From Mucilaginibacter conchicola (GTDB lineage Bacteria > Bacteroidota > Bacteroidia > Sphingobacteriales > Sphingobacteriaceae): 64,000 bases of DNA. Within the stretch, counting starts at the first letter, position 1; each line of letters opens with the position of its first letter. A model generated the notes under the pieces. It was not told where the DNA came from. It worked only from the letters and a program-made list of their open reading frames with translations, and ran no database searches. Position numbers and translations under genes: made by a program. Location of the stretch: the NCBI RefSeq assembly GCF_003432115.1, contig NZ_QWDC01000003.1, positions 248,001-312,000 on the forward strand, written 5' to 3'. Positions 16,549 through 24,367 of this stretch are shown piece by piece.

Positions 16549-17232
16549 ATGAACATCAAAGTAATTGCTTTTGACGCCGATGATACCCTCTGGGTGAACG
16601 AACCCTATTTCCGTGCGTCTGAAGAGCGGTTTTGTGAGTTGTTGGGCGAGTATGCCTCGCAGCACGAGCTGGAGCGCGAATTATTTAAGATAGAGATAGA
16701 GAACCTTGCCCTTTATGGCTACGGCATAAAAGGTTTCGTATTATCAATGATCGAGACCGCTTTGAAAGTGAGCGGTAATACTATCACCCCTGATATTATT
16801 GAGAAGATAACCGACCTTGGCAAACAGATGCTGAACCAACCTATTGAGATACTGGACGGCGTTGAACAAGTACTGCAAGCCGTAAAAGATAAGTACCGCG
16901 TAGTAGTGGCCACCAAAGGCGACCTGCTTGATCAGGAGCGCAAACTAAAACGCTCGGGCTTGGGTGACTATTTCCACCATATCGAAATTATGAGCGAGAA
17001 GGATGATGCCAACTACCTAAAATTGCTAAAGCATCTGGACATAAAGCCAGAAGAGTTCCTGATGATAGGTAACTCCTTGAAAAGCGATATACTGCCGGTA
17101 TTGAATATTGGCGGGCATGGGGTGCATGTGCCTTACCACATTACCTGGGCGCACGAGCAAATTGAAGATAGCATTGATAACGAGCGTTTCCGCAGTGTGG
17201 AGCGCATAACCGAGATACTGAACTACCTGTAA
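16549..17232 (+). CDS. HAD-superfamily hydrolase (YjjG-like)
   Basis: A 227-residue haloacid-dehalogenase-fold phosphatase. Motif I, FDADDTLW, carries the nucleophile and general-acid Asp pair; a helical cap follows; motif II/III region VVVATKGDLLDQERKLKRSG; motif IV MIGNSLKSDI. Probably a small-metabolite or nucleotide phosphatase, substrate unknown. Its TAA overlaps the ATG of the next gene by one base (TAATG), so it is coupled to the acetyltransferase. It starts 78 bp after repeat dimer 2. Confidence 0.88.
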   Translation: MNIKVIAFDADDTLWVNEPYFRASEERFCELLGEYASQHELERELFKIEIENLALYGYGIKGFVLSMIETALKVSGNTITPDIIEKITDLGKQMLNQPIEILDGVEQVLQAVKDKYRVVVATKGDLLDQERKLKRSGLGDYFHHIEIMSEKDDANYLKLLKHLDIKPEEFLMIGNSLKSDILPVLNIGGHGVHVPYHITWAHEQIEDSIDNERFRSVERITEILNYL

Positions 17233-17852
17233 TGAAAACCAAAATTGACTTTAACACCTGGGAACGTACCGAACATTTTAAATTCTTTAACAGCTTTGAA
17301 GAATCGTTTTTTGGGGCAACCGTAACGGTTGACTGTACAAAGGCCTACGCCAAAGCCAAAGAGTTGGGTGTTTCTTTCTTTTTATACTATTTGCACTGCA
17401 CACTTACGGCTGCAAACCGCTTAACCCATTTCAGGTACCGTGTAGAGAATGGCGAGGTTTACCTGTATGATAGCATTGGCGCATCGGCCACTGTGGGCAG
17501 GCCCAATGATACTTTTGGTTTTTCGTTTATGGATTACCACACCGATCTGAAAGAATTTGCCGCTCACGCCAAAAAAGAAATGGAACGTGTTGCTGCCGGT
17601 ACGGGTATAGAGTTAAGGCCGATAACCAATGTGTTGCACATCTCGGCCATCCCATGGCTTGATTTTACCGGGTTAACGCATGCCCGCGGTTTTCAATTCG
17701 AGGATAGCATGCCCAAAGTATCATACGGCAAAATGACCGAAAAAGACGGCGTTAAAACTATGCCTGTGTCCATAAGCGTGCACCATGGTTTGGCTGATGG
17801 TAAACACGTGGGGGATTTTGTGGCGTTGTTTCAGGAGTTGTTGAACGCATAG
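17232..17852 (+). CDS. Chloramphenicol acetyltransferase family protein
   Basis: A 206-residue CAT-fold trimeric acyltransferase. The active-site signature HHGLADGKHVGDFV near residue 183 supplies the catalytic His. Other conserved elements are FNSFEESFFGATV near the N-terminus and PWLDFTGLTH. Chromosomal CAT-like proteins in Bacteroidota are common and need not confer resistance; the acceptor cannot be told from sequence. Translationally coupled to the HAD gene. Confidence 0.85.
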   Translation: MKTKIDFNTWERTEHFKFFNSFEESFFGATVTVDCTKAYAKAKELGVSFFLYYLHCTLTAANRLTHFRYRVENGEVYLYDSIGASATVGRPNDTFGFSFMDYHTDLKEFAAHAKKEMERVAAGTGIELRPITNVLHISAIPWLDFTGLTHARGFQFEDSMPKVSYGKMTEKDGVKTMPVSISVHHGLADGKHVGDFVALFQELLNA

Positions 17853-17898
17853 GTTTTGCTGGCGCGAGTTGGAAGCTCGCGACGGCGAATAAGAAAAG

Positions 17899-17930
17899 AA
17901 AAGCCCCCGACATTTATCGGGGGCTTTTTT
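17899..17930. terminator. Bidirectional terminator
   Basis: Strong stem AAGCCCCCGA / TCGGGGGCTT with loop CATTTA, flanked by A and T runs. It lies between the convergent acetyltransferase and acyl-CoA synthetase genes. Confidence 0.88.
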
Positions 17931-17931
17931 A

Positions 17932-19845
17932 TTAGTCATCCTCTGTTTCCTGCAGGTAAAGCTCGTCTATCGCATCGGCGTATTTCTTTTCTATCACCTT
18001 GCGTTTGGCTTTAAGGGTAGGTGTTATCTCACCCGCTTCCATGCTGAAAGGTGTGCGTTTTATCTTAAAGTTTTTGATGCGCTCAAATTTCGCAAGATCG
18101 GTGGAGAGGCGTTTAATGTCCTGCGCTATCCAGTCGTTTATTTCTTTTTCATCGATGAATAGTTCAGGTTTTTCAAAGTAATCATCCTTCATCTTAAAGG
18201 TTTCCTGCAGCGCTTCGCGCGATGGAACAACGATGGCAGTGATGTATTCGCGTTTATCACCTATCAAAAAGATCTGCTCAATTTTAGGGCTTTTTAGGTA
18301 GTTGTTCTCTACCGGCGTAGGGTAAACGTTTTTACCGTAAGCATTTACCAGCATGTTTTTAAGCCTGTCTGTTATTTGCAGATTACCGCGGAAGAATCGG
18401 CCGATATCACCCGTATGGAACCAGCCTTCAGGATCTATCACGTTGGCAGTTTCTTCAGGTTTTTTCCAGTAGCCCTGCATCACACAGTGCCCGCGTACGA
18501 TGATCTCGCCCTCTTCGCTGGTGAAATCAGGGTTAAAATTATCATGGGTTTGGATGGTGTAGATCTCCTTGGTATCTACATGTTGAATAGCTACCTCAAT
18601 GCCGGGGATAATGCGGCCAACGGTACCGTAGATGATACGGTCATTCTCGGTTACGGCCATTACCGGCGAGGTCTCTGTTAAACCAAAACCCTCGAGTAAT
18701 TTAATGCCGATATCACCAAAAAATTCGCCAATGTTTTTAGGCAATGCGCCACCGCCCGATAACAGTACCTTTAAACGGCCACCGGTTTTCTCTTTTATCT
18801 TGCTGAATACCAGTTCCTCGGCCAGCTTTAATTGTAAGCCTAATACCAGTCCTGGTTTCTTACCGGCTTCGCTCAACAGGCGGCGCTTGCGGCCCGTCGC
18901 CAGCGACCAGGTGAATATCTTTGTTTTGATGCCGCCTGCAGCTAATCCGTTCTTCATGGCGCGGTCGTGGATACGCTCTAAAAGGCGCGGTACGCAGCAC
19001 ATTACAGTTGGCTTTACCTCAGCCATGTTGCGGGCCAAAAGATCAAGGCTTTGCGCAAAGGCTATCTGGCAGCCCATAGTTAAACAGATGTAATAGGTTG
19101 CTGTACGCTCAAATACGTGCGATAACGGCAGGAACGACAGGAACATATCCGTGTTTTCGATGATCGGTAACTGTATCAAACTGGTGCGGCAATTCTCTAC
19201 CAGATTATAATGGCTCAGCATAACACCTTTTGGCGTACCTGTGGTGCCTGATGTATAGATCAAACAAGAAAGGTCTTCAGGCTTTACATCAGCACGGGCA
19301 TCGTTAATAGCTTGGGCATATTGCGATACAAGCGCTTTGCCCTGATCAATTACTTCTTTAAAACCCACTACTTTTGCGGTTAGCTCCAGTTTCTCGGCAA
19401 ACTTCTGAAAATCATCAAAAGCAGGCAGAATGTACTGCAAGGCCGGGCAGTTGTTAGCCACTTTAAGCACTTTACGGCAAAGGAAAGGGTTGCCGGTGAT
19501 GATGGTCTTCGCTTCAGAGTCGTTAAGGATATATTCAATCTCGGCCTCTGAAAGAGTTGGATAAATAGAGGTGTTGATGGCACCTACCTGTTGCAGCGCC
19601 TGGTCATAATAAACGTAATCGGGGCCGTTCTCAATGATGAGGGCCAGGCGCTCGCCTTTTTTTACACCGATGCTAAGGAACCACGCCGATATAGCGTCGA
19701 TCTTTTCCAAAGCTTCTTTATATGATATCTCCACCCAGGCATCTTTCACTTTATGGATAAGGAAAGTTTGCGTTTCGGGATGAATATTGGCTACTATATT
19801 GCGGATAAGGCCGGGGATAGTTGATTGCTCAGCTATGTTACTCAT
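17932..19845 (-). CDS. Long-chain acyl-CoA synthetase (AMP-forming)
   Basis: A 637-residue ANL-superfamily ligase activating fatty acids to acyl-CoA through an acyl-adenylate. The P-loop motif is IYTSGTTGTPKGVMLSH; the adenine motif GFGLTETSP and the hinge/catalytic segment GDIGRFFRGNLQITDRLKNM are present, with the C-terminal Lys region ITPTLKAKRK. FadD/FAA-type by overall length. Single gene, convergent with the acetyltransferase and ending one base after the terminator. Confidence 0.92.
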   Translation of the reverse strand: MSNIAEQSTIPGLIRNIVANIHPETQTFLIHKVKDAWVEISYKEALEKIDAISAWFLSIGVKKGERLALIIENGPDYVYYDQALQQVGAINTSIYPTLSEAEIEYILNDSEAKTIITGNPFLCRKVLKVANNCPALQYILPAFDDFQKFAEKLELTAKVVGFKEVIDQGKALVSQYAQAINDARADVKPEDLSCLIYTSGTTGTPKGVMLSHYNLVENCRTSLIQLPIIENTDMFLSFLPLSHVFERTATYYICLTMGCQIAFAQSLDLLARNMAEVKPTVMCCVPRLLERIHDRAMKNGLAAGGIKTKIFTWSLATGRKRRLLSEAGKKPGLVLGLQLKLAEELVFSKIKEKTGGRLKVLLSGGGALPKNIGEFFGDIGIKLLEGFGLTETSPVMAVTENDRIIYGTVGRIIPGIEVAIQHVDTKEIYTIQTHDNFNPDFTSEEGEIIVRGHCVMQGYWKKPEETANVIDPEGWFHTGDIGRFFRGNLQITDRLKNMLVNAYGKNVYPTPVENNYLKSPKIEQIFLIGDKREYITAIVVPSREALQETFKMKDDYFEKPELFIDEKEINDWIAQDIKRLSTDLAKFERIKNFKIKRTPFSMEAGEITPTLKAKRKVIEKKYADAIDELYLQETEDD

Positions 19846-20003
19846 TCAGTTTATAATAATTGGTTTATCGTAATAACAAAGCTAATTAATTTACCCTAAT
19901 TAAAAACGAAGCGCGTGTAACAATCATCACTAAAATCCTGACCGCCGCCTGACCATCAACGGCACCTTTATTGTTTAATTTGGTGCATTAATCTACAGAT
20001 ATG

Positions 20004-20600
20004 ATGAAAATAATTATCATCGGTGCAAGCGGCACCATCGGTAAAAAAGTAACAGACGCTTTAAACGATCGACACGAAATTATCACCGCCGGCTCAAAAA
20101 GCGGCGATCTGCAACTGGATATTACCTCATCAGAATCCATCGAAGCGTTCTACAAAAAAGCAGGCTCGTTTGATGCGCTCATCAGTACCACAGGCAGCGG
20201 TCACTTCGGCCCGGTAAGTACCATGACGCCTGCCGATTTTAAAAAAGGTATAGACAGCAAACTTTTGGGGCAGGTTAACCTTGTGCTCATCGGCCAAAAA
20301 TATATTAACCCTAACGGTTCGTTTACGCTTACCTCGGGCATCCTGTCGTCAGACCCGGTATTGTACGGTGCCAACCTGAGCGCGGTTAACGGCGCTTTAA
20401 ATTCTTTTGCGATAGCTGCAGCGATTGGTTTGGAGAATGGTGTGAGGATAAATGCTGTTAGTCCGGGTGTGGTAGAGGATTCACCGTCTTATTTTGAAGC
20501 TTTCCCGGGCCACATTCCTGTTACCATGGATAGGGTAGTAGCAGGTTATTTGCGCAGTGTATTGGGTGCAGGGACGGGACAGGTGATAGAGATATTTTAG
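20004..20600 (+). CDS. Short-chain dehydrogenase/reductase
   Basis: A 198-residue SDR from the second of two adjacent ATG codons (MKIIIIGASGTIGKKVTDAL); either is possible. The Rossmann motif GASGTIG is present. The catalytic Tyr of the usual YxxxK is not obvious: the region reads YGANLSAVNGALNSFA, with Tyr but Ser in place of Lys. This matches a short SDR subclass often annotated as YwnB/CsgA-like. Substrate unknown. Confidence 0.82.
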   Translation: MKIIIIGASGTIGKKVTDALNDRHEIITAGSKSGDLQLDITSSESIEAFYKKAGSFDALISTTGSGHFGPVSTMTPADFKKGIDSKLLGQVNLVLIGQKYINPNGSFTLTSGILSSDPVLYGANLSAVNGALNSFAIAAAIGLENGVRINAVSPGVVEDSPSYFEAFPGHIPVTMDRVVAGYLRSVLGAGTGQVIEIF

Positions 20601-20663
20601 GTTGTTATTGAGATTGTAAACGTCATGCCGAATTTATTTTGGCATCCCACATGCTAAGTTCAC

Positions 20664-20747
20664 GCGTCATTGCGAGGAACGAAGCAATCTCCGAACTATA
20701 CAGAGCCGCTCGTCCTAAAGAGATTGCTTCGTTCCTCGCAATGACGC
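20664..20747. repeat. REP-type palindrome with perfect 28-bp arms
   Basis: The left arm starts GCGTCATTGCGAGGAACGAA and ends GCAATCTC; the right arm is its exact reverse complement, ending at 20747, around 28 bases of spacer. It belongs to the widespread TCATTGCGAGGAACGAAGCAATCT family also present at 35729, 44528, 47772 and, truncated, at 59745. Confidence 0.85.
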
Positions 20748-20765
20748 TATTGATATAAGAACGAT

Positions 20766-21227
20766 TTATATAGCTTTAGGCTCCGTAGCATAATAAGTGC
20801 AGCCCTGGTATTGTATACCCAAATACGCAGCAGTATGCTTAAATGGTACCTCGAAACCATCCGGAATAGTTGGATCTACACCTACTGCTATCATTGATGC
20901 TGATTTACCTTTAAGGCCGCGGCCAAGGTCTTTTTTTATGGTGATGAGATCGGTAAGGCGGTCAAAGAAAACTTTCATTACACCGCTCATGCTGTACCAG
21001 TAAACAGGTGTGGCAAAGATGATATTATCATACGGGATGATCCGGTTAATGATGGCGTCAAACTCATCGGCGGCAGGGTAATGGCCGTCGTAGTTATAGT
21101 GGACAATGGTGTGGTCCAGCAGGTCTATCATATCAAATTCCGCAGTGCCCAGAGCTTTGCGGGTGATAGATTCGGTAAGGCTGTTTTTGCGGTTACTGCC
21201 CAGTATTACAAGCGGTTTAGTTTCCAT
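20766..21227 (-). CDS. NADPH-dependent FMN reductase / flavodoxin-fold protein
   Basis: A 153-residue flavodoxin-like fold: an N-terminal phosphate-binding loop (LVILGSNRKNSLTESITRKA) and the flavin-binding segment IIFATPVYWYSMSGVMKVFFDRLTDL. This matches NADPH-dependent FMN reductases and flavin quinone reductases. It lies downstream of iscA in the same direction (about 70 bp), so it could supply electrons in the Fe-S neighbourhood, though that is only proximity. Confidence 0.85.
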   Translation of the reverse strand: METKPLVILGSNRKNSLTESITRKALGTAEFDMIDLLDHTIVHYNYDGHYPAADEFDAIINRIIPYDNIIFATPVYWYSMSGVMKVFFDRLTDLITIKKDLGRGLKGKSASMIAVGVDPTIPDGFEVPFKHTAAYLGIQYQGCTYYATEPKAI

Positions 21228-21296
21228 ACAAAAGCAAAAAAGGTTGACTATCTAAATATAGCCAACCTTTTTCATATTTCGATTAATAAAATATTA

Positions 21297-21623
21297 TTAT
21301 ACCGAGAAGCTTTCGCCGCAACCGCAGGTGCGGGTAGCATTAGGGTTGTGGAAGTTAAAACCCTTACCATTAAGCCCATCGCTAAAATCAAGTTCGGTGC
21401 CGGCCAGGTAAAGGAACGATTTCATGTCTAAAGCCATGCGAACGCCTTTATCTTCAAAAAACTGGTCGCCTTTTTTCTCTTCGTTATCAAAATCAAGATT
21501 GTATGATAAGCCCGAGCAACCGCCACCCTGTACGCTCACACGCAGAAAGTAAGAGGCATCAAGCCCGCTATCCTGCATCAGGTTATCAATTTTTGATTTT
21601 GCTTTATCAGTTACAGTTACCAT
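21297..21623 (-). CDS. A-type iron-sulfur carrier (HesB/IscA family)
   Basis: A 108-residue Fe-S carrier from ATG 21623 (MVTVTDKAKSKIDNLMQ); upstream in-frame codons fall in a repeat tract and are rejected. The three conserved cysteines are visible in GGGCSGLSY and in TCGCGESF. It receives clusters from IscU and delivers them to target proteins in the cytoplasm. Third gene of an iscS-iscU-iscA order; a 7-bp-period repeat separates it from iscU. Confidence 0.93.
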   Translation of the reverse strand: MVTVTDKAKSKIDNLMQDSGLDASYFLRVSVQGGGCSGLSYNLDFDNEEKKGDQFFEDKGVRMALDMKSFLYLAGTELDFSDGLNGKGFNFHNPNATRTCGCGESFSV

Positions 21624-21629
21624 GGTAGT

Positions 21630-21716
21630 AGAATCAAGACTATTAGAATCAAGAATCAAGATCAAATATTGAGCCAGTTGTCCTGACTCTTGCTTCTTGA
21701 CTCTTGAATCTGATTA
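21630..21716. repeat. 7-bp-period tracts between iscU and iscA
   Basis: Left arm 21630-21664 (AGAATCA AGACTAT / TAGAATC AAGAATC / AAGATCA) and right arm 21682-21716 (CCTGACT CTTGCTT / CTTGACT CTTGAAT / CTGATTA) step by 7 and are of reverse-complement type. The right arm reaches the iscU stop codon. Confidence 0.75.
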
Positions 21717-22127
21717 ATGGTGTGATTTTTCCAATTCAATTGGCTCCATGCCGTTTTTAACGCGGAAATCGTTAATGGCAGCTTTGATGGCATCTTCTGC
21801 CAAAACAGAGCAATGGATTTTAACCGGTGGAAGCGCAAGCTCTTCCACGATATCCATGTTGTCTATCTTCATGGCATCGTCAACGCTTTTACCTTTAAGC
21901 CACTCAGTAGCTAAAGATGAAGAAGCGATTGCCGAACCGCAACCAAAGGTTTTAAATTTTGCATCTGTGATGATGTTGTTCTCATCAACCTGGATCTGAA
22001 GACGCATTACGTCGCCACACTCAGGCGCACCAACAAGGCCGGTACCAACCTGTGCACTTGCTTTATCTAACGTACCCACGTTACGCGGGTTAGTATAGTG
22101 GTCAATTACTTTATCTGAATAAGCCAT
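21714..22127 (-). CDS. iscU: Iron-sulfur cluster scaffold IscU
   Basis: A 137-residue scaffold from ATG 22127 (MAYSDKVIDHYTNPRNVGTL). Cluster ligands are conserved: Cys in GAPECGDVMRLQI, Cys in KFKTFGCGSAIASSS, and Cys in LPPVKIHCSVLAEDAI, where the LPPVK motif for HscA-type chaperones is intact. It assembles clusters with sulfur from the upstream IscS. hscA/hscB are not in the window. Confidence 0.95.
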   Translation of the reverse strand: MAYSDKVIDHYTNPRNVGTLDKASAQVGTGLVGAPECGDVMRLQIQVDENNIITDAKFKTFGCGSAIASSSLATEWLKGKSVDDAMKIDNMDIVEELALPPVKIHCSVLAEDAIKAAINDFRVKNGMEPIELEKSHH

Positions 22128-22140
22128 TTTTTTATGTTTT

Positions 22141-22238
22141 GTCCATGGTCCATTGTCCATTGTCGATAGACCATAGTAGTTATTTATTATTATTAAAGAC
22201 GAAACTATGGACTATCGACCATAGACTATCGACTCTTA
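22141..22238. repeat. 7-bp-period tracts between iscS and iscU
   Basis: Left arm 22141-22175: GTCCATG GTCCATT / GTCCATT GTCGATA / GACCATA. Right arm 22204-22238: ACTATGG ACTATCG / ACCATAG ACTATCG / ACTCTTA. Exact 7-bp steps; the last heptad contains the iscS stop codon. Confidence 0.8.
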
Positions 22239-23447
22239 GTGTTCCGCCCACTCAATTGAGTTAAGGTCGATACCTTCTTTGAACATTTCCCAAAGCGGAG
22301 AAAGTTCGCGCAGGTGGTTAACCGCTTTTTTAGTTACTTCGATAGCGTAATCCACTTCTTCTTCGGTGGTGAAACGGCCTAAACCGAAACGGATAGAAGA
22401 GTGTGCCAGGTCATCACTTAAACCAAGGCTTTTTAACACGTATGAAGGCTCTAATGAAGCTGATGTACAGGCAGAACCCGATGATACAGCCAGATCTTTC
22501 ATAGCCATCATCAAACCTTCGCCCTCAACATATTTAAATGATATGTTGGCAACGTGTGGTAAGCGGTGGTCAACGTTACCGTTAACATAGCTTTCTTCTA
22601 ACACGGTTAATGCTGACTGCAATTTATCGCGTAAAGCTGACAAACGTTTCGCTTCTGATTCCATTTCCTGACCGGCAATTTCGCAGGCCTTACCCAAGCC
22701 AACAATACCCGGAACGTTCAATGTACCAGAACGCATACCGCGCTCGTGGCCACCACCGTCCATCTGGGCAGTAACTTTAACACGCGGGCCTTTACGGCGT
22801 ACGTATAAAGCGCCTACACCTTTAGGGCCGTACATTTTATGTGCTGATAAAGCCAAAAGGTCAATACCATCGGCGTTTACATCAACAGGTATTTTACCAA
22901 CTGCCTGGGTAGCATCGGTCATAAATAAAGCACCGTGCTTGTGGGCAATTGCAGCAATTTCTTTAACTGGTTGTACAACACCAATCTCGTTGTTACCATA
23001 CATGATAGATACCAGGATGGTTTCAGGTGTCATAGCAGCTTCAAGTTCGGCAAGGTCAACCAAACCGTCTTCTTTAACGGCAAGATATGTTACTTTACCG
23101 CCCAATTTCTCAACATGTTTGCAAGCGTCTAAAACAGCTTTATGTTCGGTAACCGCAGTAATAATGTGGTTGCCTTTGTCTTTGTACATTTCAAACACGC
23201 CTTTGATGGCCAGGTTATCAGACTCGGTAGCGCCAGATGTAAAGATGATCTCTTTTTCGCTTGCACCTATCAATTTAGCAACCTGCTCGCGTGCATAATC
23301 AACGCCCTCTTCGGCTACCCAGCCAAAATGGTGGTTACGGCTTGCGGCATTACCAAATTTGTTGGTAAAGTAAGGCAGCATAGCTTCAAGCACCCTTGGG
23401 TCCATCGGAGTAGTTGCGTTGTTATCTAAATAAATTGGGATGTTCAT
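22236..23447 (-). CDS. iscS: Cysteine desulfurase IscS
   Basis: A 403-residue PLP enzyme that releases sulfur from cysteine for Fe-S and thio-cofactor synthesis. Start ATG 23447 (MNIPIYLDNNATTPMDPRVL) matches the family; the alternative start 33 bp upstream is rejected. The PLP-lysine segment is LLALSAHKMYGPKGVGALY, and the active-site loop Cys is in SSGSACTSASLEPSYVL. First gene of the isc cluster; a TATATTTG box lies 21 bp upstream. Confidence 0.95.
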   Translation of the reverse strand: MNIPIYLDNNATTPMDPRVLEAMLPYFTNKFGNAASRNHHFGWVAEEGVDYAREQVAKLIGASEKEIIFTSGATESDNLAIKGVFEMYKDKGNHIITAVTEHKAVLDACKHVEKLGGKVTYLAVKEDGLVDLAELEAAMTPETILVSIMYGNNEIGVVQPVKEIAAIAHKHGALFMTDATQAVGKIPVDVNADGIDLLALSAHKMYGPKGVGALYVRRKGPRVKVTAQMDGGGHERGMRSGTLNVPGIVGLGKACEIAGQEMESEAKRLSALRDKLQSALTVLEESYVNGNVDHRLPHVANISFKYVEGEGLMMAMKDLAVSSGSACTSASLEPSYVLKSLGLSDDLAHSSIRFGLGRFTTEEEVDYAIEVTKKAVNHLRELSPLWEMFKEGIDLNSIEWAEH

Positions 23448-23467
23448 GCAGTAAATTTTAAACAATA

Positions 23468-23475
23468 CAAATATA
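23468..23475 (-). promoter_or_regulatory. -7 box of the isc cluster
   Basis: TATATTTG on the minus strand, matching TAnnTTTG, 21 bp upstream of the iscS start. No clear TTTG -33 element at the standard distance was found, so the call is moderate. Confidence 0.5.
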
Positions 23476-23548
23476 CGCAAACTTTTACTTTTGCATCTTT
23501 TAGCTGCTATAAATTACTATATGGTGCCATTTATTTACAATATTTGGA

Positions 23549-23668
23549 CATGGGGGAGAAGGCCTCTCCCCAAACCCCTCTCCGGGGGAGAGGGGCTTAA
23601 AAAGGAAGTCTCCCCTTTCGGGGGAGATTTAGAGGGGGCTTTTTGGTAAGCTGAAAGCTGAAAGGTAA
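23549..23668. repeat. GGGGGAGA-type palindromic repeats and short heptad tract
   Basis: Contains a CCCCTCTCCGGGGGAGAGGGG palindrome and a second CTCCCCTTTCGGGGGAG palindrome (about 23570-23625), similar in style to the units around the DUF559 gene but not the same sequence. It is followed by AAGCTGA AAGCTGA AAGGTAA at 23648-23668 with a 7-bp step. No gene is seen from 23448 to 23741. Confidence 0.65.
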
Positions 23669-23741
23669 CTCCACCGGCCATAAAAACAAATCAGTATAAT
23701 ATTCAATCATTCAATAAATCGCTCATTCACTCATTAACTAA

Positions 23742-24140
23742 ATGAATAAGATAGAACACATTGGCATTGCCGTTAACAGTATTGATACGGCGGGTAGCAT
23801 CTATCAAAAACTACTCAATACCGAAGTTTATAAAATTGAGGAAGTGGCCAGCGAGGGCGTAAAAACCGCGTTTATGCAAAGTGGCCCCAATAAAATTGAA
23901 CTGCTTGAGGCTACTGATCCTGAGAGTGCCATTGCCAAATTTATTGCCAAAAAAGGTGAGGGTATCCACCACATAGCTTTTGATGTAACCGATATTAAAG
24001 CCGAGATGGAACGCCTTAAAGCCGAAGGTTTTGTTTTGCTGAACGATGAACCCAAACGCGGTGCTGATAACAAACTGGTTTGCTTTGTGCATCCTAAAAG
24101 TGCAAATGGTGTGTTGGTAGAGCTTTGCCAGGAGGTTTAA
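23742..24140 (+). CDS. mce: Methylmalonyl-CoA epimerase
   Basis: A 132-residue vicinal-oxygen-chelate protein interconverting (R)- and (S)-methylmalonyl-CoA in propionate/succinate metabolism. Metal and active-site residues fit the family: His in IEHIGIAVNSID, Glu in KIELLE, His in GEGIHHIAFDV, and the C-terminal Glu in NGVLVELCQE. The methylmalonyl-CoA mutase genes are not in the window. Downstream DNA (24142-24169) is a heptad tract (AGTTGGC AGTTCTT / AGTTAGC AGTTTGC). Confidence 0.92.
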   Translation: MNKIEHIGIAVNSIDTAGSIYQKLLNTEVYKIEEVASEGVKTAFMQSGPNKIELLEATDPESAIAKFIAKKGEGIHHIAFDVTDIKAEMERLKAEGFVLLNDEPKRGADNKLVCFVHPKSANGVLVELCQEV

Positions 24141-24367
24141 TAGTTGGCAGTTCTTAGTTAGCAGTTTGCACATCTTGTTGTTAGGGGTACAATGCTTTGC
24201 GTCTTCCTCTCTATTTCTCTTAACAATTTCTTTTCAAAAAATTATTCCTAAAAGTTCTAATTAGGGCAACTATTAGTTAATGGTTCGCGTATAAAACCGT
24301 GTGCGTTAGCTTTTAACTTAAAAGCCGCACTGCATACCCCTATTTATTTAACTTATTGATTAAGAAA

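Noticed and set aside
17232..17852. Acquired chloramphenicol resistance gene
   Set aside because: No mobile context, and translational coupling to a housekeeping-like HAD gene; many chromosomal CAT-fold proteins are not resistance determinants.
20004..21623. A possible operon joining the SDR with the reductase and isc genes
   Set aside because: The SDR is on the opposite strand and a REP palindrome separates the convergent genes.
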